Positions 1 through 8,346 of a stretch of DNA of 64,000 bases are shown in pieces; the stretch's first letter is position 1; the number at the start of each line of letters is the position of its first letter. The notes under the pieces are model-generated. The model was not told the DNA's origin, did no database searches, and saw only the letters and a program-made list of their open reading frames with translations. The translations under genes were made by a program, and so were the position numbers. Where the stretch lies: NCBI RefSeq assembly GCF_000969415.1, contig NZ_JZEX01000119.1, forward strand, positions 89,047 to 153,046, read 5' to 3'. This DNA comes from Devosia geojensis (lineage in GTDB: Bacteria; Pseudomonadota; Alphaproteobacteria; Rhizobiales; Devosiaceae).

Positions 1-178
1 TGATCGTCATTCCGGGATTTTGTTCCTCGAAGGAGGCGACGATGTTCTCCCATCCTTCCTGCTGGAACTCGAACAGTCCAACCCACCCCATGAAATCGAC
101 TTCCTGGGCCGCGGCACCTCCTCCCGATAGCGCCAGCGCACAGGTCGCGACGAATGATATAGTCTTCGGTGTATGCAT
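1..178 (-). CDS. Sugar ABC transporter substrate-binding protein (5' part only)
   Basis: Only the first 59 codons lie inside the window; the gene runs off the left edge. The start ATG at 178 follows a GGAGGAG ribosome site. The first 24 or so residues form a typical Sec signal peptide (basic start, hydrophobic stretch, AAAQE cleavage region). The mature start, with a periplasmic-binding-protein pattern of the type 'FxxQEGWENIVASFEEQNPGM', matches family 1 extracellular solute-binding proteins. It follows the two permease genes by 21 bases, so it is the third gene of the importer operon. The substrate is unknown. The family call is firm despite truncation; the specificity is not. Confidence 0.8.
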   Translation of the reverse strand, partial: MHTPKTISFVATCALALSGGGAAAQEVDFMGWVGLFEFQQEGWENIVASFEEQNPGMTI

Positions 179-199
179 GCTCTCCTCCATTAGGCATGG

Positions 200-1060
200 C
201 TAACCCTTGACGGCGCCGACAGTGACGCCTTCGACGAAATGCTTCTGAAATGCCAGGAACAGGACCAGAATGGGCACGGTGGCCGTGGTTGCGACGGCCA
301 TCATCTGTGGCCATTGGTACTGGAATTCCTGCAGGAACAACAATGCGATACCGGCAGGTAAAGGTCGCATCGAACTCGAGGTGGTGAAGGTCAGCCCGAA
401 GATGAACTCGTTCCAGGACGTCACGAAGACATATATGGCCGCGGCCGTGAAACCGGGCCGCATGATCGGAATGACAATCGACCAGATGATCCGGAAAAGG
501 CTCGCGCCCTCGACATAAGCCGCCTCCTCCACCTCCACCGGCAGACTATCGACGAAACCCTTCAGCAGCCAGATAACCACAGGCAGAGTAAGGACGACAT
601 GACCGATGATGACGGCGAAATAGGTGTCGATGAGACCCAGGCGAGACAGCGTGAGATAGAGCGTGATCATCAAGAGGGGCAACGGGAACGCCAGAGAACA
701 GAGAAAGAACACCATCAGCATGTTTGAGGACCAATGACGCAGCCTTGCGACGACATAGGCTGTGCAGGCTCCGATCAGGGTGGACGTGAATGCCGTGGCA
801 GCCGCGATCACCACGCTGTTGAAGAAAAACCGCAGCATGATTGGCGAAAATGCGTAGGCGAACGGCTCAAGGGTCGGTTCTCGCGGAATCCAGGTGGGCG
901 GAACCGAAAAGACCTCCCCCCTGCTCTTGAAGGCCGTCGCAAGGAGCCATGCCAGGGGAAACTGCAGCACGATCAGGCTGCCCGCCATGACGACATAACC
1001 CGCGACCTGAGCCGAACGGCGGCGCAGATCGAACATTTCGACACTTGGAGCAATGGTCAT
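200..1060 (-). CDS. Carbohydrate ABC transporter permease (MalG type)
   Basis: Inner-membrane permease of a CUT1-type sugar importer, 286 residues. I place the start at the ATG at 1060 (MTIAPSVEMF...) because the longer frame upstream runs back into the neighbouring permease gene. It shows an N-terminal transmembrane helix, several more hydrophobic segments, and the EAA loop (EVEEAAYVEGASLFRI) that docks on the ATPase. It ends with the usual GxVKG tail of MalG-type subunits. It follows the MalF-type partner by 14 bases and precedes the binding protein. No ATPase gene of this set is visible in the window, so it is either further left or shared. Confidence 0.88.
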   Translation of the reverse strand: MTIAPSVEMFDLRRRSAQVAGYVVMAGSLIVLQFPLAWLLATAFKSRGEVFSVPPTWIPREPTLEPFAYAFSPIMLRFFFNSVVIAAATAFTSTLIGACTAYVVARLRHWSSNMLMVFFLCSLAFPLPLLMITLYLTLSRLGLIDTYFAVIIGHVVLTLPVVIWLLKGFVDSLPVEVEEAAYVEGASLFRIIWSIVIPIMRPGFTAAAIYVFVTSWNEFIFGLTFTTSSSMRPLPAGIALLFLQEFQYQWPQMMAVATTATVPILVLFLAFQKHFVEGVTVGAVKG

Positions 1061-1074
1061 CGTCGAGCTCCCAT

Positions 1075-1953
1075 CTAAAAGCTGCGCCGGGTGAACTGCA
1101 TGGCGATGAGGCCGACCAGCCCGAGAAGCACGAGCCAGACGGTGCCGGCAGCTGCGGCAAGACCATAGTCCCATTGCTGAAAAGCAAGCTTGTAGGTGTA
1201 AAGGCTCAAGGTGCTTGTGGCGTTCATCGGTCCTCCCTGGGTCAGAATCCAAGGCAGCGTGATCTCCTGGAACAGTTTGACCAGCTGGAGGAGAGCAAGC
1301 GTAACGAGCATGGGCCGCAGCAGCGGCAAGGTAATCCTCATGAACCTTTGAACCGGCGTGGCCCCATCCACGGATGCGGCTTCGAGCACTTCGCTGGGAA
1401 TACTTTGCAGAGCTGCGAGCGAAACGACCATCATGAACGGAATCATTCGCCAGGCGAAACCGAGAACGATCACGATCCTTGCGGTCGTGCTACCCGAGAA
1501 CCAGCCAATAGGTTCGTCGATGATCCCGATACCCATTAGCATGTAGTTCACGATGCCGTAGTCGGCGTTGAATATCCAACCCCATAGGATAGCCACCGAG
1601 ATCCATGGAACGATCCAGATCTGGAAGACGCCGGCGCGGAACAGTGCGACGCCCGGCAATCTCCGGTTGACGAGCAAAGCCAGCCCAAGCCCCGCGACCA
1701 TCGACAGGAGGATCGCTCCTCCCACCAGCACCACGCTGTTGAACAGAACGATGTAGAATTCCGGCGTCGCGAGCAGATATTCGTAGTTACCGAGCCCGAT
1801 GAACCGCGACGTCGGCCGCAGCGCGGAGGCGTTGGTGAAGCTTAAGTAGACGCCGTTTGCCAGAGGATAGACGAGAAAAACGCCCGCAAACAGGAGCGCC
1901 GGCAATAGAAGCACGAGCGCAGCACCGACATGCCGACGGAAAACATGATTCAT
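1075..1953 (-). CDS. Carbohydrate ABC transporter permease (MalF/UgpA type)
   Basis: First gene of the minus-strand importer operon, 292 residues. The start ATG at 1953 (MNHVFRRHVG...) has an AGAGG ribosome site 9-10 bases upstream; the longer in-frame extension would swallow the leader hairpin and is unlikely. It has six predicted membrane helices, the first at about residues 10-32, and an EAA loop (EVLEAASVDGATPVQRF) near residue 200. It pairs with the MalG-type permease downstream to form the membrane channel of a CUT1 sugar importer. The divergent LacI gene and the operator between them suggest that this operon is induced by its own sugar. Confidence 0.88.
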   Translation of the reverse strand: MNHVFRRHVGAALVLLLPALLFAGVFLVYPLANGVYLSFTNASALRPTSRFIGLGNYEYLLATPEFYIVLFNSVVLVGGAILLSMVAGLGLALLVNRRLPGVALFRAGVFQIWIVPWISVAILWGWIFNADYGIVNYMLMGIGIIDEPIGWFSGSTTARIVIVLGFAWRMIPFMMVVSLAALQSIPSEVLEAASVDGATPVQRFMRITLPLLRPMLVTLALLQLVKLFQEITLPWILTQGGPMNATSTLSLYTYKLAFQQWDYGLAAAAGTVWLVLLGLVGLIAMQFTRRSF

Positions 1954-1968
1954 GCTGTCTGTACCTCT

Positions 1969-1993
1969 TGTTGCTTCCTCGTTGGAAGCAACA
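1969..1993 (-). promoter_or_regulatory. Perfect 10-bp stem-loop in the leader of the importer operon
   Basis: TGTTGCTTCC and GGAAGCAACA are perfect complements separated by the five bases TCGTT. On the transcript the hairpin ends just upstream of the ribosome site of the first permease (start at 1953). There is no U-run after it, so it is not a classic terminator. It may stabilise the 5' end, influence translation or be a protein site. Confidence 0.5.
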
Positions 1994-2038
1994 GGAGGGT
2001 CCCACCCCTGGACCACGCCATATCCTTCTCTCCCAAAA

Positions 2039-2056
2039 AGTTATAACGTTGTTACT
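2039..2056. promoter_or_regulatory. Probable LacI-family operator between divergent genes
   Basis: AGTTATAACGTTGTTACT is a near-palindrome (14 of 18 positions symmetric) centred on AACGTT, the usual core of LacI/GalR-family operators. It lies between the divergent importer operon (start at 1953) and the LacI gene (start at 2108), so binding here could control both directions, including autoregulation. Confidence 0.65.
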
Positions 2057-2107
2057 TTTATGGAGGATCAAGATGATCTCGTCAATGGTAACCCGGCGGG
2101 TCGCGCG

Positions 2108-3124
2108 ATGAAGGAGGACCGGCCGACGATCAGGGACGTGGCGACGCGGGCGGGAATGTCGACGCTCACAGTCTCGCGCGTCATCAACGACCACCCTTCC
2201 ATCAAGCAATCGACTCGCGAACGCGTGGAGCGCGCCATCCGCGAACTCAACTATGAGCCCAACGCGGCCGCCCAGCATGTTCGGCGCGGGTCCTCCCGGA
2301 CCATTGGGTTCCTCATGCCCGATTTTGCTCATGGCGTTAGCGCGCTCGTCGCGCAGAACGTCGAACGGGTGCTCAGCAAAAGGGGATACACTGTGATGCT
2401 GGCGTGCTCCCATTTCGATCCAGCGACCGAAGAAGCGGCATTGCGCGTATTCGCGCGCAATCGCATCGAAGCGGTTCTCCTCAAGACCTGCGATGAAAGC
2501 GCGCCTGAGATTATTGCCCGCGTCGAGGCGATGCATTGCCCTGTGGTGCTCGTCGACCGCGACCTGCCCCTTGATGTCGACGCCATCGTCAGCAACCACG
2601 CCGAAGCAATGCGCCAGGCCGTGAGATACCTGGTGACATTGGGTCACCGGGACATCGCGCTTGTCGCTCCGAGTCCAAAAATGCGGCCGGGGCGCGAGCG
2701 CATCAGGGGTTTCAAGGAAGGCCTGAAGGAGGCGGCGCTGGAGGCCAACGATCCGCGCATATTTGATGGCGGTCAGTCGGACGAATCTGCCAGACAAGTG
2801 GTACTGGACCTTCTCCGATCCCCCAATCGTCCGACGGCGTTGATAGCCGGCGGAAATCAGATACTCTATGGTGCTCTCGAAGCGATTAAGGCCTGCGGGT
2901 TACGCTATCCCGAAGATATTTCCCTGCTGGGTGCCGACCATCCCAAGCTCGCGAGCGTATCCTCCCCTACGATCACCATGATAGATCGCCAACCTGCCCT
3001 CCTCGCGGAAGGTGCAGCTAACCGCTTGTTGGAGCTTTTGGAAGGACAAAGCCCTCAATTTGCCCAACGCAAGGAGTTGCCCTCAATATTCATTGAGGGT
3101 GAATCATGCATGCCACGTCCCTAG
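2108..3124 (+). CDS. LacI-family transcriptional regulator
   Basis: A 338-residue LacI/GalR repressor. The N-terminal helix-turn-helix (TIRDVATRAGMSTLTVSRVI, residues about 7-26) and hinge helix (NAAAQHVRRG) are followed by a periplasmic-binding-protein-like effector domain. I chose the ATG at 2108 (GGCGGG ribosome site 7 bases upstream) rather than the ATG at 2060, which abuts the operator and lacks a ribosome site. It is divergent from the sugar importer and probably represses it until the sugar or a derivative binds. The effector is unknown. Confidence 0.88.
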   Translation: MKEDRPTIRDVATRAGMSTLTVSRVINDHPSIKQSTRERVERAIRELNYEPNAAAQHVRRGSSRTIGFLMPDFAHGVSALVAQNVERVLSKRGYTVMLACSHFDPATEEAALRVFARNRIEAVLLKTCDESAPEIIARVEAMHCPVVLVDRDLPLDVDAIVSNHAEAMRQAVRYLVTLGHRDIALVAPSPKMRPGRERIRGFKEGLKEAALEANDPRIFDGGQSDESARQVVLDLLRSPNRPTALIAGGNQILYGALEAIKACGLRYPEDISLLGADHPKLASVSSPTITMIDRQPALLAEGAANRLLELLEGQSPQFAQRKELPSIFIEGESCMPRP

Positions 3125-3345
3125 CGAAAAGCCAGATAGCAGCCAGCGACGCACCTTTATTCGGGAAGTGGGGCTAGTCCAATCATGACTGTCAGACCTC
3201 GCAGTTTGAACGTTGCAAACAGCTGTTCGCGAACGGCGACCGCGTCGCACCTGGCAAGTGGGATTCACAGGTCTGCCACCAAGCGATCACCCCCAGCGCC
3301 GACCGCCCCGTGCTTCATGCGCCCCCGAACCGACATCCGGACCAC

Positions 3346-4275
3346 CTATGAATCGTAGGCGATCCGGAAACCGACGTTGCTGGCTGCCGACTCGGCGGTG
3401 AGTGCGGAGCGGGCGGCGATGCGGTAGCGGTAGCAGTAGCTGATGTGGCAGAGGAAGGAACCGCCCTTGGTGACCTTCTCGTTGGTGCAGGCGGCATTGT
3501 CGTTGCGCGCCTTGGCCTCGCGTGAGAGCGAACGGACGCGGAAGGCGTCCGCCGTCCATTCCCAGACATTGCCGGCCATGCCGTGGAGCCCTGCCCCGTT
3601 CGGCGCAAAGGCCGTGACGGGACTGGTGCCGAGATAGCCGTCCGCCAGGGTATTGGCGTGGGGGAACTGGCCCTGCCAGATATTGGCGAAGATTGCTTGG
3701 CCGTCGTCGGGCTCCTCATCGCCCCACGGGAAGCGGGGATCGGCAAGGCCGCCGCGGGCGGCGTGTTCCCATTCGGCTTCGATCGGCAGCCGCCCGCCGC
3801 ACCAGGCGGCGAACGCCTGGGCGTCGGCCCACGAGACCTGCACCACCGGGTGGTCCATGCGGTTGCCTATCGAGGATCCTGGTCCTTCGGGCGCCGCCCA
3901 GTGGGCACCGTCGACCTTGATCCACCAGGGCACGCGGGTGCCAGACGGGGGCGGCGCGTCCTCGCCCATCAGGGCGCGGAACACCGGCGACCAGCCGAAG
4001 CGCTCGGCTTCGGTCACATAGCCGGTTTCCCGCACGAATGCGGCGAAGCGGGCGTTGGTCACCGTCGTCGCCTCGAGGCAGAATGCGGCGAGCCGCACCG
4101 GCCGGCGCGGCCCTTCGCCGTCCTGCGCGATCACGGGACGATCGGTGCCGACGAAGGTGCGCGCAGCGGGAAAGAAGATCCTTTCCGGCTGATCCACGGG
4201 ACCTGCCTCGACCACCACGGCCGATGCCGGCGCCTCGGCGGTTTCAGCTTGCCGCGATGGACTGCAGCAGGACAT
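3346..4275 (-). CDS. Formylglycine-generating enzyme (sulfatase-activating)
   Basis: A 309-residue SUMF1/FGE-family protein that oxidises the active-site cysteine of type I sulfatases to formylglycine. The active-site region near the C-terminus (GGSFLCHISYCYRYRIAARS) keeps both catalytic cysteines (C276, C281) in the FGE arrangement, unlike FGE-like relatives such as EgtB. The SWADAQAFAAWCGGRLPIEA and HGMAGNVWEWTAD blocks of the fold are also intact. The start at 4275 has a GGAGG site. No signal peptide is seen, so it should act in the cytoplasm on newly made sulfatases, two of which are in this window (6842 and 24889). Oddly, residues 4-8 read CSPSR, which itself fits the CxPxR recognition motif for this modification. 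It is divergent from LacI/sulfatase genes. Confidence 0.92.
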   Translation of the reverse strand: MSCCSPSRQAETAEAPASAVVVEAGPVDQPERIFFPAARTFVGTDRPVIAQDGEGPRRPVRLAAFCLEATTVTNARFAAFVRETGYVTEAERFGWSPVFRALMGEDAPPPSGTRVPWWIKVDGAHWAAPEGPGSSIGNRMDHPVVQVSWADAQAFAAWCGGRLPIEAEWEHAARGGLADPRFPWGDEEPDDGQAIFANIWQGQFPHANTLADGYLGTSPVTAFAPNGAGLHGMAGNVWEWTADAFRVRSLSREAKARNDNAACTNEKVTKGGSFLCHISYCYRYRIAARSALTAESAASNVGFRIAYDS

Positions 4276-4430
4276 TCGTCCTCCTCGATTGCGCGATGCC
4301 GAAGAGCACCGCGACGCTGTCGCGTTCCGGCAGGCCGCCTATCCCAGCCATCCGGCGTCGAGCTTGCCTAGCATGGCGGCGAGATTCCGGCATAGGGCGA
4401 ACCATTGGCGTTCCCGAATTGCCGCCCGGC

Positions 4431-4459
4431 TTGACTCGCGGAGCGGACGCTCATAGCGT
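4431..4459 (+). promoter_or_regulatory. Probable sigma-70 promoter of the LacI/sulfatase operon
   Basis: TTGACT (4431-4436) and TAGCGT (4454-4459) are separated by 17 bases, a sigma-70-like arrangement. Transcription would start at about 4466, inside the LacI palindrome at 4462-4479, so a bound repressor would cover the start site. Confidence 0.5.
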
Positions 4460-4461
4460 CA

Positions 4462-4479
4462 TGCTTAAACGTTTAAGCA
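4462..4479. promoter_or_regulatory. Perfect 18-bp LacI-family operator
   Basis: TGCTTAAACGTTTAAGCA is a perfect palindrome centred on AACGTT. It lies six bases before the LacI start codon at 4485 and downstream of the FGE start at 4275. This is a strong candidate for autoregulation of the LacI gene and control of the binding-protein/sulfatase genes behind it, perhaps of the divergent FGE too. Confidence 0.8.
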
Positions 4480-4484
4480 GGCTT

Positions 4485-5492
4485 ATGACAGTCCCTTTCC
4501 GACCAACGATCGCCGATGTGGCCAAACGTGCGAACGTTTCGGTGGCGACGGTTTCCTACGTGCTGAGCGGCAAGGAAGAACTGGTGCGCCGCATCAGCGG
4601 GGAGACGCGCGAGCGGGTCACAAAGGCCATCGCCGAACTCGGCTATGTGCAGAACCAGGTGGCTCGGCAGCTTCGGCTGCGGCGGACGCGGCGCATCTGC
4701 GTGCTGCTGCCGCAGATCGGCATTCCCTTTGCCGACAACATCGCTCGGGACGTGGAGACGACCGTGCGCCAGCGCGGCTATTCGTCCGTCGTCGTGGTCG
4801 GACGCACAATCGAGATGTGCCGCCAGCTGGTGCTGGACGTGGAGGCGGGGCTCGCCGATGGGATCGTCGCCGAAGTCGAGCAGTTCAGCCGGACGGAAAT
4901 CGACGCGCTCTTCGAGCCGGTTTCGCGTGCCGGCAAGGCCGCGCTGCTGCTGCATCCGACACTCGAGCCCGACCCGTTTTCGACGGTGCGGCAGGGGCGA
5001 TTGCCTGCGTTCAAGGCTGCGCTCGAACATCTCCATGGCACGGGCCGGCGGCATTTCGCCTATATCCGCCATGGAGATTCGGATGACGCCCACCGGTCCG
5101 AAACGCTACGGACCTTTCTTGCCGGGAAGGGCCTCGAGGCGCCGCTGATCGTCACGGGGGCCGAGAACCGCGACGATGCGGTTGCCGCCGCGCTCGCGAT
5201 GGTCGACGGGACGCGGCCGCCGGACGCCCTGCTGATCCAGTCGGATCTCAGCGCCGTCGCGGTCATCCAGGCCATGCTGCGCAGGGGCGTGCGGGTACCC
5301 GAGGACATCGCGATCGTCGGCTCCGGCAACGCCGAGGACGGCCGGCACTGCTTTCCGCAGCTCACCACCATCGGCCCCGAGCGTTCGCTGCTCGGAACTT
5401 CCGTCGACCACCTGATCGACGAGATCGAGGGCAAGGCAGAGCCCCGAACATTCGAGATTGCCTGGTCGATGATCGGCCGGGAGAGCGCCTGA
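4485..5492 (+). CDS. LacI-family transcriptional regulator (sulfatase cluster)
   Basis: A 335-residue LacI repressor: helix-turn-helix at residues about 7-27 (TIADVAKRANVSVATVSYVL), hinge (NQVARQLRLRRT), then the two-lobed effector domain. The start at 4485 is preferred over ATG 4461 because the latter lies at the edge of the perfect operator palindrome and would sit at the predicted transcription start. It is followed after 43 bases by a binding-protein gene and then a sulfatase on the same strand, and is divergent from the FGE. It probably represses this set until a (sulfated) sugar signal binds. Confidence 0.88.
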   Translation: MTVPFRPTIADVAKRANVSVATVSYVLSGKEELVRRISGETRERVTKAIAELGYVQNQVARQLRLRRTRRICVLLPQIGIPFADNIARDVETTVRQRGYSSVVVVGRTIEMCRQLVLDVEAGLADGIVAEVEQFSRTEIDALFEPVSRAGKAALLLHPTLEPDPFSTVRQGRLPAFKAALEHLHGTGRRHFAYIRHGDSDDAHRSETLRTFLAGKGLEAPLIVTGAENRDDAVAAALAMVDGTRPPDALLIQSDLSAVAVIQAMLRRGVRVPEDIAIVGSGNAEDGRHCFPQLTTIGPERSLLGTSVDHLIDEIEGKAEPRTFEIAWSMIGRESA

Positions 5493-5535
5493 CACCGGCA
5501 AGCAGCCGGGAGCGCAAGACATGGGAGGACAAACA

Positions 5536-6822
5536 ATGACGCATAGTTTCAATCGCAGAACGGTGCTGGCGGGTCTCGGCGGCCTGGCGGCCGTGCCGCT
5601 GGCCACGCGCCTTGCGCATGGACAGGAAACGCGCCTGCGCTTCTTCTGGTGGGGCAACCAGGATCGCGCGGACCGCACGCAGCGGGTCATCGACCTCTAC
5701 GAGGCGGCCAATCCCGGAACGGTGGTCGAAGGTGAGACGGCCCCGTTCGCGGACTTCTGGACGCGGCTTGCGACCCAGGTCGTCGGCGGCAATCCGCCCG
5801 ACATCATCCAGATGGACTTCCGCTACATCGCCGAATACGCCGACCGGAATGCGCTGCTGCCGCTCGACGACTATCTTGGCAACCTCCTCGACCTCAGCGA
5901 GATCCCGACGGATCAGGTGGACGCAAACCGCGTCAACGGCAGGCTCTACGGCATCAGCTTCGGCGTCAATTGCGCCGCGCTGCAGGTCAACACGGACGCC
6001 TGGGCCGAGGCCGGCATCGAGCCGCCGACGCTCGGCATGACCTACGAGGCCTTCGCCGAAGCGTGCGCGCGGCTGAGGGAGGCGACGCCTCGCGACAATT
6101 TCTACGGAACATCGGACGCGAGCGGCGTCGAGGTGCCGTTCGAGAACTTCCTGCGCCAGCGCGGGCGCGCGCTCTATACCGCCGAGGGGGAGATCGCGTT
6201 CGATGAAACCGATGCGGCGGACTGGTACGCGCTCTGGGACGGGATGCGCCAATCCGGAGCATGCGTGACCGCCGACATGCAGGCGAGCGACCAGAACACC
6301 ATCGAGACCAGCATGCTGATCCAGGGCCGGGCCGCCTGCAATTTCGGCCTTGCCAACGCGATCGGCCCGATCCGCAACCTCACGGCCGAAACGATCGCGC
6401 TCGCCCCCTACCCGTTGATCGGGGCGGACGCGCAGCCGGGCCATTACCTGCGGCCGGCGACCCGCGTCAGCATCGCGGCGGCGACGCCCAATCCGGAAGA
6501 AGCGGTGAAATTCCTCGCCTATTTCACCCAGGATCTGGAAGCGGCAAAAATCCTCGGGGCGGAACGGGGCATTCCCGTGGCGCCGACGATTCAGCAGGCC
6601 ATCGCGTCCTCGATCAGTCCGGCCGAGCGATCGTCGGTCGAATACATCGCGGCCATCGGCGATGTCGTCGGGCCGCTGCCGCCGCAGTCGCCGCCGGGCG
6701 CCGGCGAGGTCACGGACCTGCTGATGCAGGTGAGCCAGGAGGTGGCCTTTGGGGTGCGCTCGCCGCAGGACGGCGGCGCGGCGCTCGTCGCGGGCGCTGC
6801 CGACATCCTGGCGCGTGCTTAA
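5536..6822 (+). CDS. Extracellular sugar-binding protein (orphan, Tat-type signal)
   Basis: A 428-residue family 1 solute-binding protein for an ABC sugar importer. I place the start at the ATG at 5536 with GGGAGG 9 bases upstream. The N-terminus (FNRRTVLAGLGGLAAVPLATR) is a twin-arginine-like signal. The body shows the usual TWxE-type two-domain layout, with 'GGNPPDIIQMDFRYIAEYA' typical of the family. No permease or ATPase gene adjoins it: it sits between a LacI gene and a sulfatase. It must either use permeases encoded elsewhere (for example those at 10944-13874 or 200-1953) or act as a sensor. The ligand may be a sulfated sugar, judged only from the neighbours. Confidence 0.85.
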   Translation: MTHSFNRRTVLAGLGGLAAVPLATRLAHGQETRLRFFWWGNQDRADRTQRVIDLYEAANPGTVVEGETAPFADFWTRLATQVVGGNPPDIIQMDFRYIAEYADRNALLPLDDYLGNLLDLSEIPTDQVDANRVNGRLYGISFGVNCAALQVNTDAWAEAGIEPPTLGMTYEAFAEACARLREATPRDNFYGTSDASGVEVPFENFLRQRGRALYTAEGEIAFDETDAADWYALWDGMRQSGACVTADMQASDQNTIETSMLIQGRAACNFGLANAIGPIRNLTAETIALAPYPLIGADAQPGHYLRPATRVSIAAATPNPEEAVKFLAYFTQDLEAAKILGAERGIPVAPTIQQAIASSISPAERSSVEYIAAIGDVVGPLPPQSPPGAGEVTDLLMQVSQEVAFGVRSPQDGGAALVAGAADILARA

Positions 6823-6841
6823 CACGTAGAGGCGAGGCACC

Positions 6842-8326
6842 GTGACACAGTCCGCAAAGAACGTCCTTCTCGTGACCGTCGACGAGTGGCCCGCCCGCCT
6901 CATGGGCGCGGCGGGCCATCCCGTCATCGAGACTCCAACGCTCGACGCGCTGGCGCGGGCCGGCACGCGCTTCACCAACGCCTATTCGGAGACGCCGGTC
7001 TGCGTGCCGGCTAGGCGGAGCCTCATGACCGGCACGGACCCGCGGACCCATGGCGACCGCATCGCGCAGGGCACGCTGCGCATGCCCGACCTGCCGACGC
7101 TCGCCGGCACGTTCCGCGATGCGGGCTACCAGGCGGCCGCCATCGGCAAGCTGCACGTCTATCCGCAGCGCGACCGCATCGGCTTCGACGACGTAATCCT
7201 TGCCGAGGAGGGGCGGCAGCTCAACGGGTGCGTCGACGATTACGAGGCGTTCCTCGCCGAACGCGGCCATCCGGGCCAGCATTTCCTGCATGGCATGGGC
7301 AACAATGAATATGGCTGGCGCCCCTGGCACCTGCCCGAGGAGCTGCACCCGACCAACTGGATCGCGATGCAAGCGGCACGCACCATCAAGCGGCGCGATC
7401 CGACGCGGCCGGGCTTCTGGTACGTCTCGTTCACGGCGCCGCATCCGCCGCTGGTGCCGCTCGCAAGCTATTTCGAGCGCTATGCGCGCCGCGACGTCGA
7501 CGAACCGGCGACGGCGGACTGGTCGGCGGCGATGGACAATCTGCCGCCGGCGCTGCAAAGCATGCGCCATTACTGGCCCGCGCTGCCGCCCGAGCAACTG
7601 GCCGACATGCGGCGGGCCTATTATGCCCTCTGCACCCATATCGACCACCAGCTGCGCATCATCATCGGCACGCTGCGCGAGGAGGGCATTCTCGACGACA
7701 CCGTTGTCCTCTTCACCAGCGACCATGGCGACATGCTGGGGGACCACGGGCTTTATGCCAAGCGGCTGATGTACGAGGCATCGGCCAATATCCCGATGAT
7801 CCTGATGGGAGCGGCCTCGGATGGAGACCGCGTCGCCCCGGGCACGGTCGACGACCGGCTCTGCGGACTGCAGGACGTGATGGCCACCCTGCTCGACCTC
7901 TGTGGCATCGAAGTGCCGTCGACCTGCACGGGCCTGTCGATGGTCGGGGCGGAGCGCCGCGACACATTCTACGGCGAATGCTCGGAGGGGCTGGAGGCGA
8001 CGCGCATGGTGCATGACGGGCGCTTCAAGCTCATCTGGTATCCTGTGGGCAACCGGTTCCAGCTCTTCGATCTCGACGCCGACCCGGGGGAGACCCGGGA
8101 CCTCGCGGCCTCGCGCGACCACCAGGATCGGCTGGCGGTGCTCAGGCAGGTCCTGCGCGACAATCTCTACGGGTCCGACCTGGCGTATGTCGTGGACGGG
8201 GAGATCGTCGGAACGCCAGCGGTCGAGGTCCGAGCGCGGCCCAATCGCGGGCTCTCCGGCCAGCGCGGGCTGCAGTATCCGCCGCTTCCCTACCGCGACC
8301 CGAAACTGGCGACCCGTACGTTGTAA
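6842..8326 (+). CDS. Type I sulfatase (alkaline phosphatase superfamily)
   Basis: A 494-residue sulfatase starting with GTG at 6842, 19 bases after the binding-protein gene. The signature CVPARRSLMTG (C54) is the CxPxR core in which Cys is converted to formylglycine; the matching FGE gene is 2.6 kb upstream. The second metal-site block FTSDHGDMLGDHGLYAK is present at about residues 293-309. The first metal residues are D14-E15 in a slightly unusual setting (VTVDEWPARL). No signal peptide is visible, so it should hydrolyse sulfate esters in the cytoplasm after import. The C-terminus (QRGLQYPPLPYRDPKL) is intact. The exact substrate and S1 subfamily cannot be read from sequence alone. Confidence 0.9.
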   Translation: MTQSAKNVLLVTVDEWPARLMGAAGHPVIETPTLDALARAGTRFTNAYSETPVCVPARRSLMTGTDPRTHGDRIAQGTLRMPDLPTLAGTFRDAGYQAAAIGKLHVYPQRDRIGFDDVILAEEGRQLNGCVDDYEAFLAERGHPGQHFLHGMGNNEYGWRPWHLPEELHPTNWIAMQAARTIKRRDPTRPGFWYVSFTAPHPPLVPLASYFERYARRDVDEPATADWSAAMDNLPPALQSMRHYWPALPPEQLADMRRAYYALCTHIDHQLRIIIGTLREEGILDDTVVLFTSDHGDMLGDHGLYAKRLMYEASANIPMILMGAASDGDRVAPGTVDDRLCGLQDVMATLLDLCGIEVPSTCTGLSMVGAERRDTFYGECSEGLEATRMVHDGRFKLIWYPVGNRFQLFDLDADPGETRDLAASRDHQDRLAVLRQVLRDNLYGSDLAYVVDGEIVGTPAVEVRARPNRGLSGQRGLQYPPLPYRDPKLATRTL

Positions 8327-8346
8327 GGCCGCGGGTAGACCGACGG

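Noticed and set aside
3204..3220. GTTTG...CAAAC with an AACGTT core resembling a LacI operator
   Set aside because: The arms are not centred on the AACGTT core (odd spacing) and no gene starts nearby; it lies between the 3' ends of the LacI gene and the FGE gene.
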